From Hydrogenophilus sp. (GTDB lineage: Bacteria; Pseudomonadota; Gammaproteobacteria; Burkholderiales; Thiobacillaceae), in assembly GCA_020725265.1 (NCBI GenBank), contig DYFK01000006.1, forward strand, positions 1 through 41,157: a DNA stretch of 41,157 bases. The letters are read 5' to 3'. Both the position numbers and the translations under genes were made by a program. Below are positions 1-6,368 of the stretch, piece after piece. The notes beneath the pieces were generated by a model. The model was not told the DNA's origin and did not search any database. It saw nothing but the letters and a program-made list of their open reading frames with translations. How positions within the stretch are numbered: the stretch's first letter is position 1; each line of letters opens with the position of its first letter.

Positions 1-66
1 CAAGCCTTGTTGATCGGCTGACGGAAATTTCTGGGGTTCCGGCTTACAACCCCAAGGAGCCTGACC

Positions 67-315
67 ATGAGCGCAATAACGATCCGCGAGCGCATGACGG
101 ACTATGCCGTCATGCTGAATGAAGTGGTGACTGTCCTCGAAACCCCTCGGCGTCAAGTCACGCCGGCGGATCGGCGGGCAATCACGAAACTCCTGTATGC
201 CATGACGGATGTGAACGCCATGATGGTCTACCACCTCAATTGCCAACGACTCCCTGCCGAAAACCTGGCGGAATTGCGCGCGAAAGTGGCTTGCCTGGCC
301 TCTCGTGGCATGTAG
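67..315 (+). CDS. Hypothetical protein, 82 aa
   Basis: This small soluble protein belongs to no family I recognise. A strong ribosome-binding site (AAGGAG, about 53-58) precedes the ATG at a good distance, which supports both the gene and the start. The sequence is predicted largely helical with no signal peptide or membrane segment. It has a polar N-terminus and a methionine-rich middle (residues about 45-55). It is the first of a series of plus-strand genes in the mobile element, and a perfect palindrome begins just after its stop. A role in regulation or maintenance of the element is possible, but nothing in the sequence shows it. Confidence 0.55.
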   Translation: MSAITIRERMTDYAVMLNEVVTVLETPRRQVTPADRRAITKLLYAMTDVNAMMVYHLNCQRLPAENLAELRAKVACLASRGM

Positions 316-318
316 CGT

Positions 319-347
319 GTTGTATGTTGTAGCGTACAACATACAAC
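319..347. repeat. Perfect palindrome, 13-bp arms, GCG centre
   Basis: Arm GTTGTATGTTGTA (319-331) is followed by GCG and the exact reverse complement TACAACATACAAC (335-347). Each arm is itself a near-tandem repeat of a TGTTGTA heptamer, so the site is four related heptamers in inverted pairs. It starts four bases after the stop codon of the 82-aa gene. It lies in a 185-bp gene-free stretch (316-500) that should hold the promoter of the next operon. As RNA it would form a strong hairpin, but no T-run follows, so a simple terminator is unlikely. The heptamer architecture fits an operator or partition-type site for a dimeric DNA-binding protein. The binding protein is unknown. Confidence 0.7.
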
Positions 348-500
348 TACAATCCATGGGGCGGCCTGTGCGCCGCGCAAGATTTTAGCGGCTAAAGTTT
401 GCCAGCCGTGACAGAATGGACATTATTCCATCATGATCCTGCAATCGCCTTTTTCATCCTGCCGTTCCACCTGCCGCGCGTCTGGTCGTGAGGTGGCGGC

Positions 501-824
501 ATGACCGCCCACCCGGATGAACCAGCGTTCCTGGACGACGAAGGCCCGAGCGCCGATCTCCCCCCGGTTCCCACAACGACCAACATCCGAGAGTTGTATG
601 GCTGGCAGCCTGGCGAATCGCTGAATGAGGCCATCGCCCGGCACCAGGCCGAGCAGGCCGCGAAGGTGCACTCACTGACCGTCGGCGAGCGGGCCGCATT
701 GCGCCAGGACATGGCCGAATCCTCCGAATGGATGCGGGCCGAGCTGGCTCGCCGACAAGCTGCAAGGGATCAAGCCGGCAGCGAAACCGCCTCTCATGTC
801 TCGCCTCCTTCGGAGGGAACCTGA
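501..824 (+). CDS. Hypothetical protein, 107 aa
   Basis: This soluble protein belongs to no family I recognise. The N-terminal 25 residues are acidic and proline-rich and probably disordered. Residues about 30-90 are predicted helical and rich in Ala, Glu, Gln and Arg, with a possible short coiled coil. The ATG is preceded by a GAGGTGG ribosome-binding site. The stop at 822-824 is only two bases from the GTG start of the next gene, so the two are almost certainly one transcript. It has no signal peptide or cysteine motif. It may be a small accessory subunit for the 244-aa protein that follows, but this is inferred from spacing alone. Confidence 0.55.
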   Translation: MTAHPDEPAFLDDEGPSADLPPVPTTTNIRELYGWQPGESLNEAIARHQAEQAAKVHSLTVGERAALRQDMAESSEWMRAELARRQAARDQAGSETASHVSPPSEGT

Positions 825-826
825 CG

Positions 827-1561
827 GTGAAACGCCGGGATTCGAAAAAGCGGCTGCCCTTCGTCGCCCTGCCGCGCCACAGGCGCAGCGACGAGGTTAT
901 CAAGCTTAGAGGTCGTATTCACCGCGACGCGGGCGACTACGGCGGACGATTCACCAGCCATCTCGTCCTGGACGAACCGGATCGGCCGGACATCTACAAG
1001 CAGTGGTTCGATTTCTACTTTGTGGGGAAGGATCGCTTCACGATCTGGAACGCGGAGATCGTGACCGCCCGACGGGCGTTCTGGGATGCGGCAAACGGCC
1101 TCGCCTACGACCGCGCGGACGCTTTGAGAACGCCGGAAGAATGCGAGGCCGAAGCCCAGCTGGAATTCGAGCCCGCATCGTATTCCCGCACGGGAAAGGT
1201 GCTGACTTACCAGATGGTCAAGCGTGAGCCAGTTCGATACGCGCAATTCGGCGGCATGACCTTCTTCGAGAAGTTGGAGGCGCTGGAAGCCGAGATCGTT
1301 CGCAACGAACCGCCAATCGTGTTCGAGTCGTTCAGCCTCGACCGCAGCTACGTTTATGGCATCGGGCTGCGCATTGTTCTGGATGTGGAGATCATCGACC
1401 GGGCCGCCATCGATCTGGCCATCGACCGTTTCCAGGCCGTGGGAGAAACTGACTGGCGGGCGGCCGAGCCGGTGCCGCGAGAGCGCCTGCCAGGCGTCAG
1501 CGAGCACGAGGCATTCGCGACGCTCAAGCAATCTTCCGCACCCAACGAAATATGCACTTGA
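827..1561 (+). CDS. Hypothetical protein, 244 aa
   Basis: I do not recognise the family. The start is taken as GTG at 827 rather than ATG codons further upstream. A GGAGGG ribosome-binding site sits at 812-817, the upstream 33 codons overlap the preceding gene, and they read as low-complexity nonsense. The N-terminus is strongly basic (KRRDSKKR). The body mixes beta and helical stretches with conserved-looking aromatic positions (WFDFYFVGKDRFTIWN, about residues 58-73). The C-terminal third is acidic. There is no signal peptide or membrane segment. It lies between the 107-aa gene (2-bp gap) and a HigBA-type pair (23-bp gap). Confidence 0.6.
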   Translation: MKRRDSKKRLPFVALPRHRRSDEVIKLRGRIHRDAGDYGGRFTSHLVLDEPDRPDIYKQWFDFYFVGKDRFTIWNAEIVTARRAFWDAANGLAYDRADALRTPEECEAEAQLEFEPASYSRTGKVLTYQMVKREPVRYAQFGGMTFFEKLEALEAEIVRNEPPIVFESFSLDRSYVYGIGLRIVLDVEIIDRAAIDLAIDRFQAVGETDWRAAEPVPRERLPGVSEHEAFATLKQSSAPNEICT

Positions 1562-1584
1562 CGGAATAGTCTTTAGAGGGAATA

Positions 1585-1956
1585 ATGTCCAGTAAGTGGG
1601 AGGTGGAGTACACCGACGAACTTGGCGAGTGGTGGGGGTTGCTGACCGAGGCCGAACAAGAGTCGATAGATGCCTCGGTGCGCCTCCTCGAAGAAAAGGG
1701 GCCGAATCTCGGCTTCCCCCACACCTCGGGAATCGAAGGCTCAAGGCATACGCATATGCGCGAGCTGAGGGTGCAGCACGAAGGGCGGCCGTACCGCGTC
1801 CTCTATGCGTTCGATCCGCGCCGCTGCGCCATCCTACTGGTCGGCGGCGACAAGACGGGCGACGACCGCTGGTATGACGTTCATGTGCCGATAGCCGACA
1901 AGCTGTACGACACGCACCTTGCAACGCTGAGAAAGGAAGGGCTGATCGATGGCTAA
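1585..1956 (+). CDS. higB: HigB/RelE-superfamily toxin (Gp49-like)
   Basis: This is a probable type II toxin of the HigB-like, phage Gp49 branch of the RelE/ParE superfamily. Characterised members cleave mRNA at the ribosome. Family features include its size (123 aa), the central block MRELRVQHEGRPYRVLYAF (about residues 58-76), and the following strand ILLVGGDKTGDDRWY with a late lysine and aspartates. A good ribosome-binding site (AGAGGG, about 1574-1579) fixes the ATG. The toxin gene comes first and overlaps the antitoxin gene by 8 bp, the reversed order typical of higBA. No frameshift is seen, so the toxin is likely active if expressed. Autoregulation by the downstream HTH protein is expected from the family, not shown here. 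Confidence 0.85.
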   Translation: MSSKWEVEYTDELGEWWGLLTEAEQESIDASVRLLEEKGPNLGFPHTSGIEGSRHTHMRELRVQHEGRPYRVLYAFDPRRCAILLVGGDKTGDDRWYDVHVPIADKLYDTHLATLRKEGLIDG

Positions 1957-2260
1957 GAAATTCACCGAACTACGCTCCAGGATGTCGCCAGAGGCGCAAG
2001 CCCGCGCGGCCGCCCGCGCGGAAGCCATGCTGCTTGAAATGCAGCTCCAGGAGCTACGCCGCGCCCGCCACGTAACCCAGGTCGAGGTCGCCCGCGCCAT
2101 GAACGTCGAGCAGGCCGCGGTTTCCAAACTCGAACGCCGCGAAGACATGTACGTGAGCACGCTGCGCGAGTACGTCAAGGCGCTCGGCGGCGAATTGAAG
2201 CTCGTGGCGTCCTTTCCGGATGCCGAGATTCAAGTCCATCCGTTCGAACTGGCGCATTGA
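1949..2260 (+). CDS. higA: HigA-type XRE antitoxin
   Basis: This 103-aa protein carries a helix-turn-helix of the XRE/Cro class at about residues 35-85. The scanning and recognition helices read VTQVEVARAMNVEQAAVSKLER. It pairs with the HigB-like toxin encoded immediately upstream, with an 8-bp overlap. In this family the antitoxin binds and neutralises the toxin and represses the operon promoter. The N-terminal 30 residues are alanine- and arginine-rich and probably helical. The C-terminal strand (GGELKLVASFPD) is common in antitoxins of HigB/Gp49 toxins. The next gene begins 19 bp downstream with its own ribosome-binding site. Confidence 0.87.
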   Translation: MAKKFTELRSRMSPEAQARAAARAEAMLLEMQLQELRRARHVTQVEVARAMNVEQAAVSKLERREDMYVSTLREYVKALGGELKLVASFPDAEIQVHPFELAH

Positions 2261-2279
2261 CGCTTTTAGGAGACGGCCC

Positions 2280-2492
2280 ATGAGTGCGATCTCGAAGCCG
2301 GTTTCAATGGGTATCAGTGCCCAAGAGCGGGCGACGCGGCAGAAAGCAATCGACTTCGCGCGGGCCAGTGTCGAGCTGGAAGGCTTCACCCTCTCGCCCG
2401 AGGTCGAGGCCATCAATCAGCGTTACATCGACGGCGAACTGTCCGGTGATGAGCACATCACCGCGATCCGTGCCTTGCATGATCCAACCTGA
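2280..2492 (+). CDS. VbhA-like Fic-inhibiting antitoxin
   Basis: This 70-aa helical protein resembles the VbhA antitoxin family. Residues 30-35 read SVELEG, matching the Fic inhibition motif (S/T)xxxE(G/N), in which the Glu blocks ATP positioning in a Fic AMP-transferase. The second half (VEAINQRYIDGELSGDEHI) is the usual VbhA C-terminal helix pair with a D-G-E/S turn. The ATG at 2280 has an AGGAGA ribosome-binding site seven bases upstream, and upstream in-frame codons overlap higA. VbhA genes normally sit beside a fic toxin gene. Here no Fic protein (HPFxxGNGR motif) is visible. The next gene, 5 bp away, encodes a GIY-YIG-like protein instead. Confidence 0.75.
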   Translation: MSAISKPVSMGISAQERATRQKAIDFARASVELEGFTLSPEVEAINQRYIDGELSGDEHITAIRALHDPT

Positions 2493-2497
2493 GCGCT

Positions 2498-3160
2498 TTG
2501 AACTCCCCGAGCCCCTTTCTCCCCGAGCTGCCGGCGCACCACTACGGCGTCCACGTTGAAAACGAGATGGACGCTCGTCGGCTGCGCTACCTGGTTGAGC
2601 AAGTCGGGGCCGCCAAGGTGGAAGGCAGCGCCGCACGGTATAGCGAGAAATACCCGGGTTCGCGGATTTTCGTTTCCGTGCTTCTGAAGAGGTACGGGGT
2701 TAGGGTGCCGGCGCGGCTTTTCGCACCGGTGAACGTGCCAATTTATCGCGTCTATGTTCTGGTGCACGCGCCAAGCCGGAAACTCAAGATTGGGGTTTCG
2801 GGCGACTGGACGCGCCGGGCCTTCCGGTTTACGAGCGACGACAGCCTGGACGGCTTTGATCTGGACCGAAGCATTGGTATCCACTTCGGCAGCGACAAGA
2901 AGACCGCCTTGGCCGCCGAGACGATGGCTAAAGATTTCTTCCACAAGGCCAATGCCAACACCACGCCCCCGGATTGCGTGCCATTCGGGGCCTATGGGCA
3001 TACCGAGTGGTTCAACGCCGAGATTTACGCGGATGCGGTGGCGGCAATCGCGGCCTTCAATACGCCCGGCAAGCGCGACTCGATGCGCTTGCGCGAGGCT
3101 TTGGCCGCCGATCTTCGCGGCGAGGACATGGCTTTCGATAGCGAGCGGCCTCATCAATGA
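2498..3160 (+). CDS. GIY-YIG-like (MUG113/T5orf172-type) protein
   Basis: This 220-aa protein contains a region resembling the GIY-YIG nuclease fold as in MUG113/T5orf172 domains. A strand VYVLV (about residues 86-90) is followed by LKIGVSGDWTRR, giving the KIG-S-D-RR pattern. Next comes a helix with a candidate catalytic Glu (ALAAETMAKDFF), then EWF near the end of the domain, where this family often has EWF. The canonical first GIY is only loosely kept (YRVYV), so activity is uncertain. The start is TTG at 2498, five bases after the VbhA-like stop; an in-frame ATG at 2567 is an alternative that would still keep the domain. It overlaps the next gene by an ATGA junction. Roles could include self-mobility, DNA processing or a toxin partner for the VbhA-like protein. 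Confidence 0.6.
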   Translation: MNSPSPFLPELPAHHYGVHVENEMDARRLRYLVEQVGAAKVEGSAARYSEKYPGSRIFVSVLLKRYGVRVPARLFAPVNVPIYRVYVLVHAPSRKLKIGVSGDWTRRAFRFTSDDSLDGFDLDRSIGIHFGSDKKTALAAETMAKDFFHKANANTTPPDCVPFGAYGHTEWFNAEIYADAVAAIAAFNTPGKRDSMRLREALAADLRGEDMAFDSERPHQ

Positions 3161-3506
3161 CGCAGGCAGCAGCGCAGACCGTGGACAACTACAAACGCCA
3201 GGCATTGCTTCAATCGCTGACCGCCGAGTATCTGGACATGTTCGCCAGCATGGACGATGCATCGCGCGCGGCGTGGTTCTTCACTTCACCACGGATGAAA
3301 GCGCCATCCTCGGCTTCGACGTGGGCAGGGGTGAAAGCCTGATGAGGGCCGAGGCGCGTCATGCCATCAAGCTACAGGCCATCGCCACGGCCTTGAGCAG
3401 CCTCCTCTGTGCCGGGAAGGAAGCGCGCACCATCGAGGACTTGCGCGCCATGGCCAACGCGATCCAGCAACGTCACGAGACACCGCGTCAGGCCGTCGGC
3501 GGCTGA
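3157..3506 (+). pseudogene. Hypothetical gene, probable frameshift near 3263-3273
   Basis: An ATG overlapping the previous stop (ATGA, 3157-3160) opens a helical protein of about 36 sensible residues. That frame then turns into serine- and proline-rich low-quality sequence and stops at 3342. From about 3270 another frame continues well with VVLHFTTDESAILGFDVGRGESL and a long helical tail to 3506. The switch coincides with a slippery CGCGCGCGGCG tract (3263-3273). The simplest reading is one protein of about 115 aa broken by a small indel, natural or a sequencing error. The alternative is two coupled small genes: 3157-3342 (61 aa) and 3342-3506 (54 aa), joined by a TGATG overlap with AGGGG upstream. 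I do not recognise the family. Confidence 0.55.
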
Positions 3507-3545
3507 ACTGCCCAAAAGGATTTTCTGCAAACTCTGGAGTAACAA

Positions 3546-4238
3546 GTGAAACGACTCGTCATATTCCTTCTTTCCACCGGCCTTTCTGCCACTGCAATTG
3601 CCGAAGACAACGTACGCGACGGACGGCCATGCTTGAACGGCATCTGCGTCGGGGACGATATTTCAGCGCTGTCGAAAATCAAATGGGACAACGTAAAAAG
3701 CATGATCGGCAACAAGCCGGTCAAGTCGTTCAAGATTCGTGACGCCAGCTTGAAAGACCTTATGCAGAATTTTTCGCCTGATACGGCCTCTGCCGTCAAG
3801 GAGGCAGCTCCGTACTTGCTTGAGAAAGGGTTTGACAGCGAAGCCATCCCCAAACTATCCAGGATCAAAGGCTTTTGCCAGCCAATCGATCTTGACCTGA
3901 CGGGGCACTTCAAATCCGATAGCGGTTTTCCCACTCGCGTAAACGTCAATGTAGAGCCTGGAAGCACGGCGGCCGAACAGACCTTGAGGGTGAAGTTCAT
4001 CATCCGCCGCTATCCCCGGGAATTCACCACCGCGCAGGTGCGTGAACTGGCCGAACAACTGAAGGCGCGTTACGCCGGCGTCAAGGCATCGACCTTTGCC
4101 GACCCAAACGTCCCCACCTGGAAATTCGACGAGTTCAACCGCGAGCTGTGGCTGATGGCGCCTGTCGGCAGCCGGGTACAGAAGCGCGACCTCCTCAAGC
4201 AGTACCCAGGTTGCGGCAAGTCATTGAAGATCGATTGA
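3546..4238 (+). CDS. Secreted hypothetical protein, 230 aa
   Basis: This is an exported protein of unknown function. It starts with GTG at 3546, preceded by a GGAG ribosome-binding site about seven bases upstream. Residues 1-19 form a clear Sec signal peptide (KR, then a hydrophobic core, then AIA-E) with cleavage expected after the alanine at about residue 19. The mature part has a possible disulphide pair in PCLNGICVGDDI (about residues 28-39) and further cysteines near residues 111 and 224. It is mixed alpha/beta with no membrane segment. It is the only visibly exported product of the element, so a periplasmic or envelope role is likely. The 3' neighbour starts 10 bp after the stop. Confidence 0.6.
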   Translation: MKRLVIFLLSTGLSATAIAEDNVRDGRPCLNGICVGDDISALSKIKWDNVKSMIGNKPVKSFKIRDASLKDLMQNFSPDTASAVKEAAPYLLEKGFDSEAIPKLSRIKGFCQPIDLDLTGHFKSDSGFPTRVNVNVEPGSTAAEQTLRVKFIIRRYPREFTTAQVRELAEQLKARYAGVKASTFADPNVPTWKFDEFNRELWLMAPVGSRVQKRDLLKQYPGCGKSLKID

Positions 4239-4248
4239 GGAGACCGGC

Positions 4249-4767
4249 ATGCTGAACATCGACATCGCCCCGCCCATCGCCTTTGCTGCAGCCAATTGCC
4301 AGTTTCTTGCCCAGGTGCCGAACGGCATCGAGGGGTACTGGTCGGCCGACATCAAGGCGGTGCGCCGAGGCGTCCTGCACGAGATTTTCACGGGTGTGCT
4401 GTTCGTCGAGAAGCCGGGCGAGCTGGTTTTCCTTGCCGGCATCGAATCCCCGGACGGAATCGACCGCCATATCCGGTCCGATGCGGCCGCGAAGCAAGCC
4501 GAATTCATCCGTTTCTTGCGCGACGAAAACGACCGCGACAACGCCGCGCTCGGTATTCTAGCCGGGGTTTTCCAGGGACGCGAGTATGCCGCCGTCGGAA
4601 AAGCCACGGCGGCCTATCTGGCGGCCCGGTCGCTGTCGCACCCTTTTGGTGTCGGTTTCATGGATCACGAAGGCGCGTACCAGACGATACAAATCGTTCC
4701 GGGCGACGACTCGGGCTTTGACGGCAACGCCTACCTTCCTTTCGATCAGCTTGGAGAAGCGCCATGA
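4249..4767 (+). CDS. Hypothetical protein, 172 aa
   Basis: This cytoplasmic-looking protein belongs to no family I can name. The ATG at 4249 follows a GAGGAGA ribosome-binding site that overlaps the end of the preceding gene. The first half is beta-rich. The middle (residues about 80-105) is a charged helix (AAAKQAEFIRFLRDENDRDN), and the last third holds strands around FGVGFMDHEGAYQTIQIV. There is no signal peptide. The stop overlaps the start of the 81-aa gene by four bases (ATGA), so the two are translationally coupled and may act together. Confidence 0.55.
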   Translation: MLNIDIAPPIAFAAANCQFLAQVPNGIEGYWSADIKAVRRGVLHEIFTGVLFVEKPGELVFLAGIESPDGIDRHIRSDAAAKQAEFIRFLRDENDRDNAALGILAGVFQGREYAAVGKATAAYLAARSLSHPFGVGFMDHEGAYQTIQIVPGDDSGFDGNAYLPFDQLGEAP

Positions 4768-5009
4768 CGACGCCACCCGCCTCCGCGCTTGCCATGCGCG
4801 ACAAAGCCACCGAGCTGCGAAACCAGATGATCAACGTGATGGAGCGTTTCGGAAACGAGAATCCCGGCATCCCCGCACAAGTGCTGATGGCGGCGCTTGG
4901 GGAGTTGCTCATCCAGTTTTCGGTGGACCATGTTGGCCCAGGCATGACCAGCAAGTTTCTTGACGATCTGAAGGAAGCCGTTCGAAAGTTCGGTCCAGCG
5001 CGGCAATGA
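4764..5009 (+). CDS. Hypothetical protein, 81 aa
   Basis: This small helical protein overlaps the 172-aa gene by the four bases ATGA, so it is probably its translational partner. It is the last gene of the mobile element. Residues 8-30 form an amphipathic helix (MRDKATELRNQMINVMERF) and residues 35-75 a second helical pair. It has no DNA-binding motif, cysteines or signal peptide. The family is unknown to me. Its place next to the attachment site is where excision or regulatory proteins sometimes sit, but nothing in its sequence resembles an excisionase. Confidence 0.5.
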   Translation: MTTPPASALAMRDKATELRNQMINVMERFGNENPGIPAQVLMAALGELLIQFSVDHVGPGMTSKFLDDLKEAVRKFGPARQ

Positions 5010-5174
5010 TCATCGACCATACGGGCCGTCAGTCTCGGTACAACTGCGGTACAGACACCATGTTTGCCCGACTTCGACAAACTACGCTAAGTTACTGTCG
5101 TATAATTACTTTTCGTTTTTCTAGATTACGCGTGCCTATGTCCGGTTTTCCTAGGCATGCGGTGTTCCCAGCAA
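5010..5174. other. Element terminus between last gene and att site
   Basis: This gene-free 165 bp joins the last element gene to the tRNA fragment. It contains a TATAAT box at 5101-5106 with no convincing -35. It also has two CGGTACA copies 11 bp apart (5036-5042, 5047-5053). An inverted repeat has arms GCGTGCCTA (5130-5138) and TAGGCATGC (5152-5160), one mismatch, with a 13-bp spacer. Short direct and inverted repeats beside an attachment core are where integrase arm-type and excisionase sites normally lie, so these are candidates. That role is inferred. Confidence 0.5.
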
Positions 5175-5220
5175 ACTCATAATCCGTTGGTGCTGGGTTC
5201 GACTCCCAGGGGGCCCACCA
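5175..5220 (+). other. attR: 3' half of a CAU-anticodon tRNA gene
   Basis: From the anticodon loop onward this is a good tRNA. The loop CTCATAA is at 5176-5182 and the anticodon-stem 3' side TCCGT at 5183-5187. The T arm is CTGGG-TTCGACT-CCCAG (5193-5209). The 3' acceptor strand GGGGCCC (5210-5216), discriminator A and CCA complete it. Upstream there is no D arm and no GGGCCCC 5' acceptor strand, and the bases before the loop (GCAAA) do not pair with TCCGT. It is therefore a 3' half, as left at one end of an element integrated into a tRNA gene. The anticodon CAU fits tRNA-Ile2 (lysidine) or elongator Met; TCATAATCCG resembles betaproteobacterial tRNA-Ile2. It cannot be functional alone. Confidence 0.85.
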
Positions 5221-5232
5221 AACGCTAACGTC

Positions 5233-5481
5233 ATGTCCAAGACCGCAAAACCGACCGAACCCAAGGATTTCGAGAGCGCCATCCGTGAGCTGGAGACGCT
5301 GGTCGCGGACATGGAGTCGGGCAAGCTTTCGTTGGAGGAATCCCTGGCGGCCTACAAGCGTGGCATGGAAGTGACGGCTTATTGCCGGAAAACCCTGGAT
5401 GCGGCCGAACAGCAGATCAAGGTGCTGGAGCATGGCGAGCTCAAGGACTTCGATGGCGGCCGTCGTGGTGATCATGGCTGA
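5233..5481 (+). CDS. xseB: Exodeoxyribonuclease VII small subunit
   Basis: XseB pairs with the catalytic XseA subunit to form exonuclease VII, which degrades single-stranded DNA to oligonucleotides. The 82-aa length is normal. The family signature is present: FESAIRELETLVADMESGKLSLEESLAAYKRGM in substance, spanning residues about 13-45. It is a two-helix coiled coil with the G-LSLEESL turn. It is followed by ispA with an 8-bp overlap, the standard xseB-ispA-dxs order. It is the first core gene right of the tRNA scar, only 12 bp from the CCA end. Its original promoter may therefore have been the tRNA's, now replaced by sequence from the element. Confidence 0.95.
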   Translation: MSKTAKPTEPKDFESAIRELETLVADMESGKLSLEESLAAYKRGMEVTAYCRKTLDAAEQQIKVLEHGELKDFDGGRRGDHG

Positions 5482-6358
5482 CTTCGCCGCCTGGTCGCGC
5501 GCTCTGAGGACGCGCATCGAAACCGCCCTGGATCGTGTTCTGCCTGCCGGCACGCTGGCGCCCGAACGGCTGCACGCGGCCATGCGCTATGCCGCGCTCG
5601 GCGGTGGCAAGCGTATCCGGCCTCTGCTCGCGTTCGCCGCCGGCGAAGCCGTCGGCGTGCCAGCTGAACGGGTCGAACCGGCCGCCTGCGCGGTCGAGCT
5701 GATCCACGTCTACTCGTTGACCCATGACGATCTGCCGTGCATGGACGACGACGATCTGCGTCGAGGCAAACCGACTTGTCACGTCCAGTTCGACGAAGCC
5801 ACCGCCATGCTGGTCGGCGACGCCCTGCAAAGTCTGGCGTTCGAGGTGTTGGCGATGGCCGATGGCGAACCCGAGACCCGCGTCGAGATGTTGCGCCTGC
5901 TCGCGCGCGCGGCCGGTTCGCGCGGCATGGCTGGTGGCCAGGCCGTGGATCTGGCGGCGACCGGACGCAACCTCGACCTGGCCGAGCTGGAGTTCATGCA
6001 CATCCACAAGACCGGCGCCCTGATCGAAGCGGCCGTATTGCTCGGCGCCCTTTCCGGTGGCCCGCTGGCGGCGTCGGCACGCGCCGGCCTGGAGCATTAC
6101 GCGCGCTGTGTCGGCCTGGCCTTCCAGGTCATGGATGACGTGCTCGACGCCGAGACCGATACCGCCACCCTGGGCAAGACCGCCGGCAAGGACGCGGCCC
6201 AGGGCAAGGCCACCTATCTGACCCTGATGAGCGCGCGCGATGCCCGCGCCTACGCCGGCGAGCTGGTCGAGGACGCGCTCGCGGCCGTGGCGCCATTCGC
6301 GGCCGCTGGTGGGCATCTGGCCGACATCGCCCGGTTCATCGTCGAACGCCGTTATTGA
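5474..6358 (+). CDS. ispA: Farnesyl diphosphate synthase (geranyltranstransferase)
   Basis: IspA condenses DMAPP or GPP with IPP to give farnesyl diphosphate for quinones and cell-wall lipid carriers. The start is the ATG at 5474, overlapping xseB by 8 bp; upstream codons in frame are an antisense-like shadow of xseB. The protein has 294 aa. Visible motifs are GGGKRIRP for IPP binding (about residues 43-50) and the first aspartate-rich motif [14 protein letters not shown] (about 86-99). Next are GQAVDL, the KTG helix, and the second aspartate motif DDVLD (about 221-225). Both aspartate motifs are intact. The dxs gene follows 10 bp downstream, so both ends of the pathway are made from one transcript. 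Confidence 0.95.
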   Translation: MADFAAWSRALRTRIETALDRVLPAGTLAPERLHAAMRYAALGGGKRIRPLLAFAAGEAVGVPAERVEPAACAVELIHVYSLTHDDLPCMDDDDLRRGKPTCHVQFDEATAMLVGDALQSLAFEVLAMADGEPETRVEMLRLLARAAGSRGMAGGQAVDLAATGRNLDLAELEFMHIHKTGALIEAAVLLGALSGGPLAASARAGLEHYARCVGLAFQVMDDVLDAETDTATLGKTAGKDAAQGKATYLTLMSARDARAYAGELVEDALAAVAPFAAAGGHLADIARFIVERRY

Positions 6359-6368
6359 TGGATCGCCG

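Larger units (their letters stand above)
1..5220. mobile_element. Right end of a tRNA-integrated genomic island (partial)
   Basis: This stretch holds about a dozen short plus-strand genes with tight or overlapping junctions. Most belong to no family I recognise, and they include two antitoxin-type genes and a GIY-YIG-like protein. It ends exactly at a 3' tRNA half (5175-5220), after which ordinary core genes begin with xseB. By eye the base composition is less GC-rich than the core genes to the right. Together these point to an integrative element or genomic island whose right attachment site is the tRNA fragment. No integrase, relaxase or replication gene lies in the visible part, so ICE, phage and passive island cannot be told apart. 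The left end is outside the window. Confidence 0.75.

Noticed and set aside
416-432. ATGGA/TCCAT dyad upstream of the 107-aa gene as an operator
   Set aside because: Arms of only five bases are expected by chance at this length.
5092-5583. Minus-strand open frame of 163 codons crossing the tRNA scar and xseB
   Set aside because: It is antisense to xseB and reads the reverse complement of the tRNA arms, a well-known source of spurious proteins; no ribosome-binding site or family match.
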